From contig DAHVUT010000001.1 in NCBI GenBank assembly GCA_027328425.1, positions 1-37,276 of the forward strand: DNA of 37,276 bases. Direction: 5' to 3'. The notes below the pieces were generated by a model. The model was not told the origin of the DNA and did not search any database. It saw nothing but the letters and a program-made list of their open reading frames with translations. The DNA comes from Microcaldota archaeon (GTDB lineage Archaea; Micrarchaeota; Micrarchaeia; Micrarchaeales; CABMGC01). A program made the position numbers and the translations under genes. This document shows, piece after piece, positions 15,645-23,994 of the stretch (the stretch's first letter is position 1; the number at the start of each line of letters is the position of its first letter).

Positions 15645-16136
15645 TTGAGGTACGTAATAGCGGGCATAGACACGGGCAAGACGGCTGCGGTAGCGTGCGT
15701 AGACCTCGATGGCATTCTCGTGAGCGCGAACTCGGGGAGGTTTGCAGGCATGCAGTGGTTCGTGGACTCGCTCAGGAGCGCGGGCTCGCCAGTGATAGTC
15801 GCTAGCGACAAGAGGGAACCTGACAAGACGGTTGAGAAGCTCGCAAGCATATTCGACGCCGTCCTGTTCACGCCCGAGAGCGACATAAGCCTGGAGAGGA
15901 AGAGGGAGCTCGCCGCGGGCAGCGTGGCGAACCCGCATGAGCGTGACGCGCTCTCCGCAGCTCTCACGGCCTACAATGCATATGCTGCCAAGCTCAGGCA
16001 TGCTGCGAAGATAGCAGGCGCGAGCGACGCGCCAGCAGACCGCGTAAAGGCGATGGTGATAAGGAAGTACTCGGTGCACGAGGCGATAAGCGGCGGCCGC
16101 GTGGGCAGGCGGCTCGTCAGGAAATCGCGGGGTTAG
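15645..16136 (+). CDS. Stand-alone RNase H-fold domain of COG2433 (DUF460)
   Basis: A protein of 163 residues. The N-terminal strand AGIDTGKTAAVACVDLDG carries the first acidic residue of an RNase H/RuvC-like core. Later come VIVASDKREPDKTVEKLA, LFTPESDISLERKREL and NPHERDALSAALTAY, all typical of the archaeal COG2433 N-terminal domain. Full-length relatives are much longer, with coiled-coil and C-terminal parts; here only the nuclease-like core is present. The start is a TTG at 15645, five bases after the previous stop. It is probably a DNA or RNA processing nuclease of unknown substrate. Confidence 0.75.
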   Translation: MRYVIAGIDTGKTAAVACVDLDGILVSANSGRFAGMQWFVDSLRSAGSPVIVASDKREPDKTVEKLASIFDAVLFTPESDISLERKRELAAGSVANPHERDALSAALTAYNAYAAKLRHAAKIAGASDAPADRVKAMVIRKYSVHEAISGGRVGRRLVRKSRG

Positions 16137-16147
16137 CGTTAAGAATC

Positions 16148-16156
16148 TTTATATAA
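16148..16156 (+). promoter_or_regulatory. alba TATA box
   Basis: TTTATATAA lies about 65 bases before the alba ATG. This implies a 5' leader of about 35-40 bases, unlike the leaderless genes nearby. A GGTG-type site lies in the leader at about 16209. Confidence 0.55.
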
Positions 16157-16217
16157 TGCGGCACACGAATAGTAGCGAGGAGTGCGCAGCAGACGTTGAC
16201 GCTTAAATGGTGTAAGA

Positions 16218-16532
16218 ATGGCTGAAGAACAAGCAAGAAACGAGGAAGTAAAGACAAGCACGATGCCTGAGAACGTGGTCTACATAGGCAAGAAGCCCGC
16301 GATGAACTACGTGCTCGCCGTAGTGACGCAGTTCAACTCCGGGGCTAAGAGCGTGAAGATACGCGCGAGGGGCAACACTATCTCCAGGGCCGTTGACGTT
16401 GCCGAGATAGCGAGGAACAGGTTCATGCGCGACGCAAAGGTAGGCACTATAGCAATAAACTCAGAGGAGCTGCAGAATGAAGACGGCACAAAGTCAAAGG
16501 TAAGCACCATAGAGATCACGCTGAACAGGTAG
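16218..16532 (+). CDS. albA: Alba (Sac10b) chromatin/RNA-binding protein
   Basis: A protein of 104 residues. An acidic N-terminal tail of about 15 residues precedes [17 protein letters not shown], with the conserved lysines of the Alba DNA-binding loop. [20 protein letters not shown] and the final [10 protein letters not shown] strand complete the fold. Alba dimers coat DNA and RNA in archaea. The strong TATA box fits high expression. Confidence 0.96.
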   Translation: MAEEQARNEEVKTSTMPENVVYIGKKPAMNYVLAVVTQFNSGAKSVKIRARGNTISRAVDVAEIARNRFMRDAKVGTIAINSEELQNEDGTKSKVSTIEITLNR

Positions 16533-16566
16533 TTGGCGCTTCCGGACTGCCTTCGGGCAGGCAGGT

Positions 16567-17250
16567 GTGTTTCGAGTGGTCGCTTCTGTAATTTTGGGCG
16601 GCAGGCAGGCGAAGAGTGTAGTGAAACTTCTCGAACGGGCGTACTGGAATGCAGGCTACTACCTGGAATTCGGCACACCGCTGGAGCTGATGGTTGCTGC
16701 CATACTCTCCGCGCAGACCCGCGACGAGGTAGTCAATGCAATAACGCCAGGGCTGTTCAAGCGCTATAGGACGGCCCGGGACTACGCCGATGCCACGCCT
16801 GAGGAGCTGCTCGTGTACATAGGCAGGGTAAGCTTCGCTGGCGCCAAGGCTAAGAACGTGATAAACGCATGCAGGATACTTGTGGAGAAGCACAGCAGCA
16901 AGGTGCCCAGGAAGATGGAGGAGCTCATAGAGCTGCCCGGCGTAGGCAGGAAGACGGCCAACACAATACTCATCAATGCGTATGGCGTAGTGGAGGGCAT
17001 ACCTGTGGATACGTGGGTGATCAAGCTATCAGGCAGGATAGGCTTCAGCAAGAGCAGCAAGCCGGATGAGATAGAACAGGACCTTATGCGCATAGTTGAC
17101 AAGGAGCATTGGCGCAACTTCAGCTATGTGCTTAAGGCTCATGGCAAGGCGGTCTGCCAGTCCCGGGTGCCGATTTGCAGCAAGTGCATCATAGGGCCGG
17201 AAAGCCAGACGCCGTTGTGCCCGAGGAACGGCGTGGCAGAGAGCACATAA
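16567..17250 (+). CDS. nth: Endonuclease III (DNA glycosylase/AP lyase)
   Basis: A protein of 227 residues acting in base excision repair of oxidised pyrimidines. LSAQTRD (48-54) is followed by the helix-hairpin-helix ELPGVGRKTAN with catalytic Lys129, and VDTW with catalytic Asp148. A C-terminal Cys set is at 197, 204, 207 and 218. The spacing X6, X2, X10 differs from the usual X6, X2, X5 of the [4Fe-4S] loop. The GTG start at 16567 is uncertain because a good ribosome site is not obvious. It lies 34 bases after alba. Confidence 0.93.
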   Translation: MFRVVASVILGGRQAKSVVKLLERAYWNAGYYLEFGTPLELMVAAILSAQTRDEVVNAITPGLFKRYRTARDYADATPEELLVYIGRVSFAGAKAKNVINACRILVEKHSSKVPRKMEELIELPGVGRKTANTILINAYGVVEGIPVDTWVIKLSGRIGFSKSSKPDEIEQDLMRIVDKEHWRNFSYVLKAHGKAVCQSRVPICSKCIIGPESQTPLCPRNGVAEST

Positions 17251-17353
17251 TCAGTCGCGGCCCGCGCGTGGAGCACACTTGCCCGGCGTCCTTCCGGAGG
17301 GCTCGGCAGCCCACCGAATCAAGGACCGGAGACAATAACCGGCTTATTGCAAA

Positions 17354-17364
17354 AACCTTAAATG
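17354..17364 (+). promoter_or_regulatory. TATA-like box of the secreted Lon-like protease gene
   Basis: AACCTTAAATG is centred about 27 bases before the ATG at 17386. It favours that start over the ATG at 17362, which lies inside the box. The upstream gap from 17251 holds GC-rich inverted repeats and nothing else recognisable. Confidence 0.4.
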
Positions 17365-17385
17365 CGTTCTTGTGGCAAACTGTTC

Positions 17386-19164
17386 ATGGCAACACCAAAA
17401 CCAGCGTTACTGCTACTTTTGATTCCTCTAATCATGGCCAGCGCGGGCGCATACACTACTAGCATGCACGCTCCGGCTGTGCTTGCAAACGCGAGCAACG
17501 ACACGGCTGGGGCGCTGACCACCATAATGCTCAACCTTACCCCCGGAACAGGCGCCGTGGTCGTAGGAGGCCCCTCGAGCGTGGCATCGAGCACGCTTGA
17601 TTCGGCCGTCACAGCCGCGGCGGCGGCATCGGCATACATGCATGTGAATGAGTCCAAGTATGATTTCAACTACACCATAATGGATAGGAACATAAGCGTG
17701 TCTGGGCCCAGTGCGGGCCTTGTGTTCACGCTGCTCGCAGTGTCGGCGTTTGAGCACAAGCAGATACAGCACAACTTCACGGCAACGGGCACAATATCGG
17801 GCGCGGGCCAGGTCGGCCTAATAGGCGGAGTGCTCAACAAGGTGTCTGCGGCGAAGGCGCACGGCATGGGTTTTGTGCTCGTTCCCTACGCAGGCGGCAA
17901 GGGCTTCGAGAACATGCTGTACTACATAGCCCAGCAGACGTATGGGATACCCCTGGTCCAGGTCTCCAATGTATCGCAGGCGCTTGGGTACATAAACGGC
18001 CTGGTTCCGCTGCAGCCTACGCAGCCGAACATAACTGTCTCGTATCCGCTCGCCTCAATAGGCGATTCCAACGTAACGTGCAGCGGCTGCAATGCGAGCG
18101 CGTTCGGGGGGCTTGTTGGATTCACGCTCAACTTCACCAACAGCACTATTTCAAGCATAGGCGGCAGCTACTCCGGAGCGAAGAGCGAACTGGCATCTGA
18201 CAGCAGGCTGTTCGGGCAGATTGCGGGCATGGGCTACCTGTACACTGCAGCAGACTTCGCGTTCCTTGACTTTATGCAGGCATTCACCCTGGCCAACACG
18301 GCCAACTACACTGTAGCGGGCGCATCCAACCTGATAAACAGCACCTCCAACTACTGTGCCTCTGTGGTTGCGCCGGAGCTGACAAGCTCCAACTACGAGT
18401 ATGTGCTGGGCGGCGAGCTTAGGCAATACTGGGCCAACGCCACGCTCAATCAGTCGCAGCAGACCCTCGGTGCGGTTCAGGATGCCGATGGGCTGGTCAA
18501 CAGCGTCTACCAGACAGCCAGCTCCGTAGGATGGTGCAAGGCAGCGGCAGAGCTCTATTCCATAGCGCCTGGCAATGGCACGTACGTGCAGACGTCAGTG
18601 GGCCTCAAGACTGCGGCCGCAAGCGCCATAAACCAGGCGAGGAGCTACGGCAGCAGCATGTATCTGCAGGCAGCGATTGATGCGTACAATAGCGGCGACT
18701 ACGCAGTCGCGCTCTACTCTGCGACGTACGCGAGCGTGTTCACGCCTGGCGCGCCGAACGTGAGCGAGGCGCAGATGTACGGCGACATATCGGCGAACAT
18801 AGCAAACGCGACACGCGGCCTGTGGCCGCCGCAGTTTGCGTCGCAGGCCGAGTTCTACATGCGCAGCTCCCTAGCCTCCAAGGGCGCGAACAGCAGCGTC
18901 TACGCCGCTGACGCCTACACAACCTCGCTGCTCGCCGTGCGGCTGCAGAAGGACAACTCCGTGATAAATGCGTCGTTCGTGCCCGTGTCCGGGCCTGGCG
19001 TATCCGGAGCACAGGTGCTCGCGCTCGAGCAGGAAGTTTCGCAGCTTGGTGCGATACTCGTTGTGAACACTCTGCTGCTGTTCGTAGCGCTGGTGGTGCT
19101 CCTCTACATGGCACTCAACCATAGGCGCAGCCGTGCGCCCGGGCGCAGGCGCAGGGCAAGGTAA
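17386..19164 (+). CDS. Secreted Lon-like serine protease (S16, COG1750 type), membrane-anchored
   Basis: A protein of 592 residues. A signal peptide (1-22) is followed by an S16 proteolytic domain with catalytic Ser109 in SGPSAGLVF. The strand GTISGAGQVGLIGGVLNKVSAAKAHG holds catalytic Lys152. This is the Ser-Lys dyad of Lon without any AAA+ domain, as in archaeal COG1750 proteases. A long Ala/Ser/Asn-rich helical region (about 230-550) follows, then one membrane helix and a tail of repeated Arg. The active site lies outside the cell or in the outer space, and cleavage there cannot be ATP-driven. Substrates may be other surface proteins; this is inference. Its end overlaps the longer frame of the HIT gene. 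Confidence 0.85.
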   Translation: MATPKPALLLLLIPLIMASAGAYTTSMHAPAVLANASNDTAGALTTIMLNLTPGTGAVVVGGPSSVASSTLDSAVTAAAAASAYMHVNESKYDFNYTIMDRNISVSGPSAGLVFTLLAVSAFEHKQIQHNFTATGTISGAGQVGLIGGVLNKVSAAKAHGMGFVLVPYAGGKGFENMLYYIAQQTYGIPLVQVSNVSQALGYINGLVPLQPTQPNITVSYPLASIGDSNVTCSGCNASAFGGLVGFTLNFTNSTISSIGGSYSGAKSELASDSRLFGQIAGMGYLYTAADFAFLDFMQAFTLANTANYTVAGASNLINSTSNYCASVVAPELTSSNYEYVLGGELRQYWANATLNQSQQTLGAVQDADGLVNSVYQTASSVGWCKAAAELYSIAPGNGTYVQTSVGLKTAAASAINQARSYGSSMYLQAAIDAYNSGDYAVALYSATYASVFTPGAPNVSEAQMYGDISANIANATRGLWPPQFASQAEFYMRSSLASKGANSSVYAADAYTTSLLAVRLQKDNSVINASFVPVSGPGVSGAQVLALEQEVSQLGAILVVNTLLLFVALVVLLYMALNHRRSRAPGRRRRAR

Positions 19165-19168
19165 TATT

Positions 19169-19624
19169 TTGCAGGACGCATTCTGCGACGAAAGCGTGGC
19201 CAAGCCTATTTACTACGAGAGCGGACGCTTCATCGTGTTCCTGGACAAAAGGCCCCTCCTGCCGGGGCACAGCCTTATAGCTCCGAAAAGGCACGTGCTC
19301 TACCTGACGGAGCTCAACAAAAGCGAGATGCTCGAGCTCAGGGAGCTGCTGGGCTACATGCTGCCCAGGCTGTTGCGCGCATACGGCGCAGATTCGTACA
19401 ATATATCTGTAAACGCAGGCGAGCATGCGGGCATGGCGGTCGAGCACCTGCACCTGCATGTGGTGCCGAGGAGCGCGGGCGACCCGTATCAGGGTAATGT
19501 GTTCACGTTCTACAGGCGGCTGCAGGGCGAAAGGCTGGAGTACGCAAGGGATGTGAGCAAGGAGGCCGCGCGACTCAGGAAACTCTTCATATATAAAAGG
19601 AAAGGAAGGCAGAGGCCAGTATAG
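19169..19624 (+). CDS. HIT-family nucleotide hydrolase/transferase
   Basis: A protein of 151 residues from the TTG at 19169, which follows AGGTAA. A GTG at 19133, overlapping the protease gene by 32 bases, is the alternative. The body has FIVFLDKRPLLPGHSLIAPKRHV and the HIT triad HLHLHVVPR, whose central His forms the nucleotidyl intermediate. Family members hydrolyse AMP-linked or dinucleotide substrates. The last 38 bases overlap the convergent UbiA gene. Confidence 0.9.
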   Translation: MQDAFCDESVAKPIYYESGRFIVFLDKRPLLPGHSLIAPKRHVLYLTELNKSEMLELRELLGYMLPRLLRAYGADSYNISVNAGEHAGMAVEHLHLHVVPRSAGDPYQGNVFTFYRRLQGERLEYARDVSKEAARLRKLFIYKRKGRQRPV

Positions 19625-20480
19625 CCAGCAGCGCGAGGCCCATCGCAAGCAGCGAAAGGTCCCTGGCCCTGTCGAAGAAACGAGCCGAGGTCCTCCTCTG
19701 GCGCTCGCTTTTTCCAGTCTTCCGCACATAGCCCAAGCTTACGTAGAGCAGCAGCGCGTCGCTCGCAAGCACCACAGCTCCGAATATCGTGTTGAATGCA
19801 AAGGGCCTGACGAAGAGGAACAGGTATGCGCTGATTGCTATCGCAACCAGGTAGAGCGCCAGCGAGACCGCAGCGGAGCCGCGCAGGCCTATGACACGGG
19901 GCAGCGAAACCACGTTCCTTACCTTAGTGTCGCCGCCGAAATCCCGTATGCTGCCGTGTATCTCCCTGCCCAGTCCGCTAGCGAATATCATGGCGCATAT
20001 CAGTGCTATGCCGGTGCCGAGCGTATTGCCGACAACATAGCTGCCGAATATGAATGGTATGACCATAGTCAGGGCTATGTACACATTGCCGAGCAGCAGC
20101 ATTTCCTTCAGTCTGTAGCTGTACAGCACTGCAAGTGCGGTGAAGACCACAACTATCACGAATGCGTATGTGTTTATAGCGGCACTGGCCGCTATGCCAG
20201 CAGTGAAAGCAGCCGCTGATATGTAAAGCGCCTGCACAGGCTTCAGCTCTCCGGTAACCAGGGGCCTGTTTTTCTTGTTCAGCTTGTCCACCTTTATGTC
20301 GAAGTAGTCGTTTATGGCGAAGGAGGCCATGCTCACCAGCACAGGCGCGATGAGGCTCAGTACGAGCGTTCCTATTCCGGGCAGGCCTCCGGCAAGCTGC
20401 TCCGCCGCGAGCACGGCTATCGCCAGCATAGCGCTGTGCTCTACCCTCGTGAGCCTGAGCACTGCACCCAACTTGTGCAT
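19587..20480 (-). CDS. UbiA-family prenyltransferase, probable digeranylgeranylglyceryl phosphate synthase
   Basis: A protein of 297 residues with about eight or nine membrane helices. NDYFDIKVD (57-65) and REIHGSIRDFGGD are the two Asp-rich motifs that bind Mg-prenyl diphosphate. In archaea this subgroup attaches the second geranylgeranyl chain in ether lipid synthesis, which is the most likely role, though other prenyl acceptors are possible. The ATG at 20480 lies 26 bases from the TATA box and is preferred over the ATG at 20501. The C terminus overlaps the HIT gene tail to tail. Confidence 0.85.
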   Translation of the reverse strand: MHKLGAVLRLTRVEHSAMLAIAVLAAEQLAGGLPGIGTLVLSLIAPVLVSMASFAINDYFDIKVDKLNKKNRPLVTGELKPVQALYISAAAFTAGIAASAAINTYAFVIVVVFTALAVLYSYRLKEMLLLGNVYIALTMVIPFIFGSYVVGNTLGTGIALICAMIFASGLGREIHGSIRDFGGDTKVRNVVSLPRVIGLRGSAAVSLALYLVAIAISAYLFLFVRPFAFNTIFGAVVLASDALLLYVSLGYVRKTGKSERQRRTSARFFDRARDLSLLAMGLALLAILASAFLSFYI

Positions 20481-20501
20481 GCACCAATTCCGCAAAAGCA
20501 T

Positions 20502-20510
20502 AATATATAA
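20502..20510. promoter_or_regulatory. TATA element between UbiA and agmatinase genes
   Basis: AATATATAA is almost symmetric. It is placed correctly for leaderless transcription of the leftward UbiA gene (start 20480). Used rightward, it would initiate near 20532, inside the longest agmatinase frame. Confidence 0.5.
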
Positions 20511-20522
20511 CTAGCATGAGTA

Positions 20523-21440
20523 ATGTGCATCTTGCCAGCAGTTGATAGTGTGCAGGACAATGTGCCGCTCAACAGGATGCCTCCCTTCAACCTCTTCGGG
20601 CTTGAGGAACAGGACTACTCGAAGGCGAAGGTAGCGGTGCTTCCTGTGCCGTACGACTCCACGCTTACGTACAAGACCGGAGCGAGGGAGGGGCCAAACG
20701 CCATAATAGATGCGAGCAGGAACATCGAGCTCTACAGCCATGAGCTCGGCAGGGACATAAGCGAGCTCGGCATATACACGCTGCGGGCGATGGCGCCAGA
20801 CCTCAGCTCGCCAGAGAACATGATTGCAGGCATAAAGAGGGAAGTGGGCCTGCTGCTCGACGATGGCAAGCTGCCGCTGCTCCTCGGCGGGGAGCACACC
20901 ATAACATTGGGTGCGCTTCAGGCGTTCAAGGAGAAGGGGGTGGAGCTCAGCATACTGGATTTCGACGCCCACACCGACTCAAGGCAGGAGATATTCGGGA
21001 GCAGGTACACTCACGCAACTGTAATGGCGAGGAGCACGGAGCTGTACCCGAACATTTTTCAAGTTGGTATAAGGAGCATGGATGCCGCCTCGTCGGCCTC
21101 GCTTGACAGGAGCAAGACGATAACACGCGATGACGTGCGCGAAAAGGGAACAGACGCGATAGTTTCGCAGATAGTGGAGGGCACGGGCGACGCGCTGTAT
21201 CTTACGTTCGATATGGATGCCCTCGACCCTGCAGAGATGCCGAGTGTAGGCACGCCGGAGCCCGACGGCCTGAGGTTCGCTGAAGCGATGGACATAATAA
21301 AAGGCGTGGGCAGGAAGAAGAAGCTGCTGGGCGCAGACTTCGTGGAGCTCTCCCCCATACCGCACATGCATGCGCCAGACTTCCTTGCTGCAAAGCTTAT
21401 TTACCTTACGCTCGGATATTCCATGTTTGGAGGCAAATGA
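20523..21440 (+). CDS. speB: Agmatinase / ureohydrolase family enzyme
   Basis: A protein of 305 residues in the longest form. The binuclear Mn site is complete: GGEHT (His125), DFDAHTD (Asp148, His150, Asp152) and TFDMDALDP (Asp230, Asp232). VPYDST and GAREGPNAI are also family features. It would hydrolyse agmatine to putrescine and urea in polyamine synthesis, though arginase or another guanidino substrate cannot be excluded. The ATG at 20577 (MPPFNLFG) is an alternative start that fits the shared TATA position better. The following exported protein starts one base after its stop. Confidence 0.85.
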   Translation: MCILPAVDSVQDNVPLNRMPPFNLFGLEEQDYSKAKVAVLPVPYDSTLTYKTGAREGPNAIIDASRNIELYSHELGRDISELGIYTLRAMAPDLSSPENMIAGIKREVGLLLDDGKLPLLLGGEHTITLGALQAFKEKGVELSILDFDAHTDSRQEIFGSRYTHATVMARSTELYPNIFQVGIRSMDAASSASLDRSKTITRDDVREKGTDAIVSQIVEGTGDALYLTFDMDALDPAEMPSVGTPEPDGLRFAEAMDIIKGVGRKKKLLGADFVELSPIPHMHAPDFLAAKLIYLTLGYSMFGGK

Positions 21441-21441
21441 T

Positions 21442-22281
21442 ATGGCATATGCACACGGCGCATACATGGTGGTGCTTTCGCTTCTCCTGCTGTCGTTCAC
21501 AGCGTCCGCGGGCACGGTGGTGCTCACGGGCACATGCATAGCGCCCCCTGCCAACAGCTCCACGGTCATGTTCAATATAGCCAACTCGGGGAACGACACG
21601 GCCACGCAGATGGTGATCAACCCGCTGGTGGTTGGAGCCAACATCTCTTCGCGCTCCGTCAGCATAGGCCAGCTGGCGCCCGGGGCCAACACCACCATCA
21701 GGGTCAATATCACCGGTTTGAGCGAGCCTGGCGTGCACGCAGGATATTTCACAGCCGTTTACCAGCAGGGCGGCTCCATAATATCGACCGTGTTCCCATG
21801 CCTTATGCCAGTGCATGCGAGCACCAACTCGTCGCTGGAGCTCACCGCAAATTCAAGCCTGTCGCGTTCGGGCACGGGCACTATAAAAGTGACCGTGTAT
21901 AATGCAGGCTTGCCAGTCACCGCAAAAGTGTTCCTGGCGCTCGCGCCGATGTTCAACTACATGGGTCCCAGCTCCTACAACGTCTCGCTCGCCCAGTATG
22001 CTTCGGAGAACCTTACGTTCACAGTTTCGTTCCCTGCTTCGCTGCAGCTGAGCTACGGCGCGGGGGCGTTCGCCACGTACTCGTCCGGCAACGAGTCGTA
22101 TGCGTCGCTGGGCATATTCACGCTCGTATCGCAGGGGCAGCAGCAACAGACCACATCGTCCCAGAGCGATTCGTCGCTCCTGCTCTACGGGATGGTGGCC
22201 ATAATGGCGGCAGTGGTCCTGCTCCTTGCGGTCTCCATGTCCAGGCGCAGGCGAAGGAAGGAATCAGGTGTAGTTAAGTAG
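21442..22281 (+). CDS. Exported Ser/Asn-rich beta-sandwich protein with C-terminal anchor
   Basis: A protein of 279 residues. A signal peptide (about 1-24) is followed by two beta-sandwich-like modules rich in N-glycosylation-type NxS/T sites. A Gln/Ser linker (GQQQQTTSSQSDSS), one membrane helix (about 248-267) and a short Arg-rich tail complete it. It resembles the exported protein at 8650 in plan but not in close sequence. The ATG at 21442 follows the agmatinase stop by one base. The last 18 bases overlap the convergent glycosyltransferase gene. Function unknown; a surface role is inferred. Confidence 0.75.
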   Translation: MAYAHGAYMVVLSLLLLSFTASAGTVVLTGTCIAPPANSSTVMFNIANSGNDTATQMVINPLVVGANISSRSVSIGQLAPGANTTIRVNITGLSEPGVHAGYFTAVYQQGGSIISTVFPCLMPVHASTNSSLELTANSSLSRSGTGTIKVTVYNAGLPVTAKVFLALAPMFNYMGPSSYNVSLAQYASENLTFTVSFPASLQLSYGAGAFATYSSGNESYASLGIFTLVSQGQQQQTTSSQSDSSLLLYGMVAIMAAVVLLLAVSMSRRRRRKESGVVK

Positions 22282-23994
22282 CCTGTAGAATTGTGTGCTC
22301 CTGTTGCTCACGTTGACCGAGTAGGGTATCAGCGGCTGCATCTTGAACCTGTTCATGTAGGCGTTGCAGAAGAACGGGGGCACAAGGCACCAGTAGCCGA
22401 AATCCATGACCTTGCAGCTGTAGTCGCTTATCGTATTGTTCATGCTCCGGTTGCTTGCGTCCAGGTAATCGAGCTGGATAGAGTTGTAACCCTGCTCCAG
22501 CCAGGTGTCGGGCGTGTTGGAGAACACGAGGCAGTTGCGCGGCACGTCAGTGTAGTTTGAATAGAAGTTGCTCATCGCTGGCGCGATCACCACCTGCTGC
22601 GGCATCGCGCTCGGGAGCACTGTAGTAAGATTGAGCACGAGCGCGAAAGGCACCACTATGAGGGCCGCAGAGGCGATCGCAAGCACGGTGTAGAAGACGA
22701 GTTTGGTTTCAGTGCCGCCGATCCTCTTGCGCATGCGTTTCGCGGCCGCTACCGCAATATCGCCCATGCCGAGCAGCGCGAACGACGCAAGGAGCACGAG
22801 CGGCGGCATCACCTGCAGCATGAACCTGGAGTCCACGCCGTAGGTGGCGTAGCCCGCGAAGAAGGAGGTGTAGAAAACGAAGTAAGTGAGGAACCACATG
22901 CCTGTGAGCAGCAGTATCCCGTACCTGTTCCTTGCCCTGTTGCGTAACAGGAGCGCGGCTATGCCCAGCACAGCCAGCGGCGCTATGGTGTAGCTGAAGA
23001 CAGCCGGATAGAAGGAGAGCTGGTTGTAGTAGCCTATGAGGTAAAGCAGATTTGTGCTTATGTTCGCCCTGAAGTTGGTCAGCGAGACGACAGTTTGGTT
23101 GGCCGCCTGGCCGTAATCAGGACTCTGGTACTGCACGCCTACGTAGTAGACCTGTGTGGCTATCAGGAGCAGCGCCACAAGCAGGAGCGCGAGCACCTTG
23201 CTGTTGTTCAGCAGCGCGCCAGTGGCGGCCCGTACGTTCTTCCTGAGTGTGTTCTTTACCCCCTCTTCGCCGAAGGTGAGGAGCAGGATAAGGAACAGGG
23301 GCACGAGCAGTATGGCCTCGGTACGCATGTAGCTTATGAATACCACGCTGAAGCTGAAGGCGGCGAGCGAATTGAAGTTCCTCCTTTTGACGAATATGGC
23401 GAAAAGCAGGAATGACAGTATCACAAGCATCATGAACGGAAGGTCGGCGTCAGCCTGCGTCCTAGCCCAGACCGAGAGCAGCGGCATCATCGCAAGCGAG
23501 AAGGCCGAGAGCACGGCGAACTCCTTCCTCTCCGAAAGCAGGCTGGCGAGCAGGAACAGGAAGACTATCGAGAGCACGCCTGTAAGCAGCTCCAACGCGA
23601 ACGCCGTCTGTATGCCAGCCCCAAAAATGGCGAAGGCGATGGCTATGAACGCAGACCAGCCCACTGGATCGTGGTAGAGCGAATTGACGTAGCATGTTTG
23701 CACCAGGCCTGTGCCGAACTGACACCAGAGCGACTGTCCGCTGTGCAGTATGTTGAGCGCTATCGCCTGGTATATGTTTTCGTCGAAGTAGAGCTGCTCG
23801 AGCGGGCTCACGTACACGAGCTCGAACACAAGGAAGAAAATAAGCACAAGCGCCAGCGTTGCCAGCGAATACTTGCTGAAGCGCCTGCGCATCAGGCTCG
23901 CCATGCCCTTCCTGTCAGCTATTACGAACGCGAGCATCAGCGCGAATGACGCATATACGGATACTGTGAGCGCATAGCCTATCAACAACGTCAA
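22264..23994 (-). CDS. GT-C-type membrane glycosyltransferase (PMT/ArnT-like)
   Basis: A protein of 576 residues with about twelve membrane helices. The first external loop holds YFDENIYQAIA (about 68-78), the acidic pair typical of GT-C enzymes that use polyprenyl-phosphate sugars. A soluble external C-terminal domain of about 110 residues follows, with CLVFSNTPDTWLEQG. It overlaps the stop of the carbamoyltransferase gene by four bases (ATGA), so the two are coupled. Likely acceptors are surface proteins or glycolipids; neither sugar nor acceptor can be read from the sequence. Confidence 0.8.
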   Translation of the reverse strand: MTLLIGYALTVSVYASFALMLAFVIADRKGMASLMRRRFSKYSLATLALVLIFFLVFELVYVSPLEQLYFDENIYQAIALNILHSGQSLWCQFGTGLVQTCYVNSLYHDPVGWSAFIAIAFAIFGAGIQTAFALELLTGVLSIVFLFLLASLLSERKEFAVLSAFSLAMMPLLSVWARTQADADLPFMMLVILSFLLFAIFVKRRNFNSLAAFSFSVVFISYMRTEAILLVPLFLILLLTFGEEGVKNTLRKNVRAATGALLNNSKVLALLLVALLLIATQVYYVGVQYQSPDYGQAANQTVVSLTNFRANISTNLLYLIGYYNQLSFYPAVFSYTIAPLAVLGIAALLLRNRARNRYGILLLTGMWFLTYFVFYTSFFAGYATYGVDSRFMLQVMPPLVLLASFALLGMGDIAVAAAKRMRKRIGGTETKLVFYTVLAIASAALIVVPFALVLNLTTVLPSAMPQQVVIAPAMSNFYSNYTDVPRNCLVFSNTPDTWLEQGYNSIQLDYLDASNRSMNNTISDYSCKVMDFGYWCLVPPFFCNAYMNRFKMQPLIPYSVNVSNRSTQFYRLLNYT

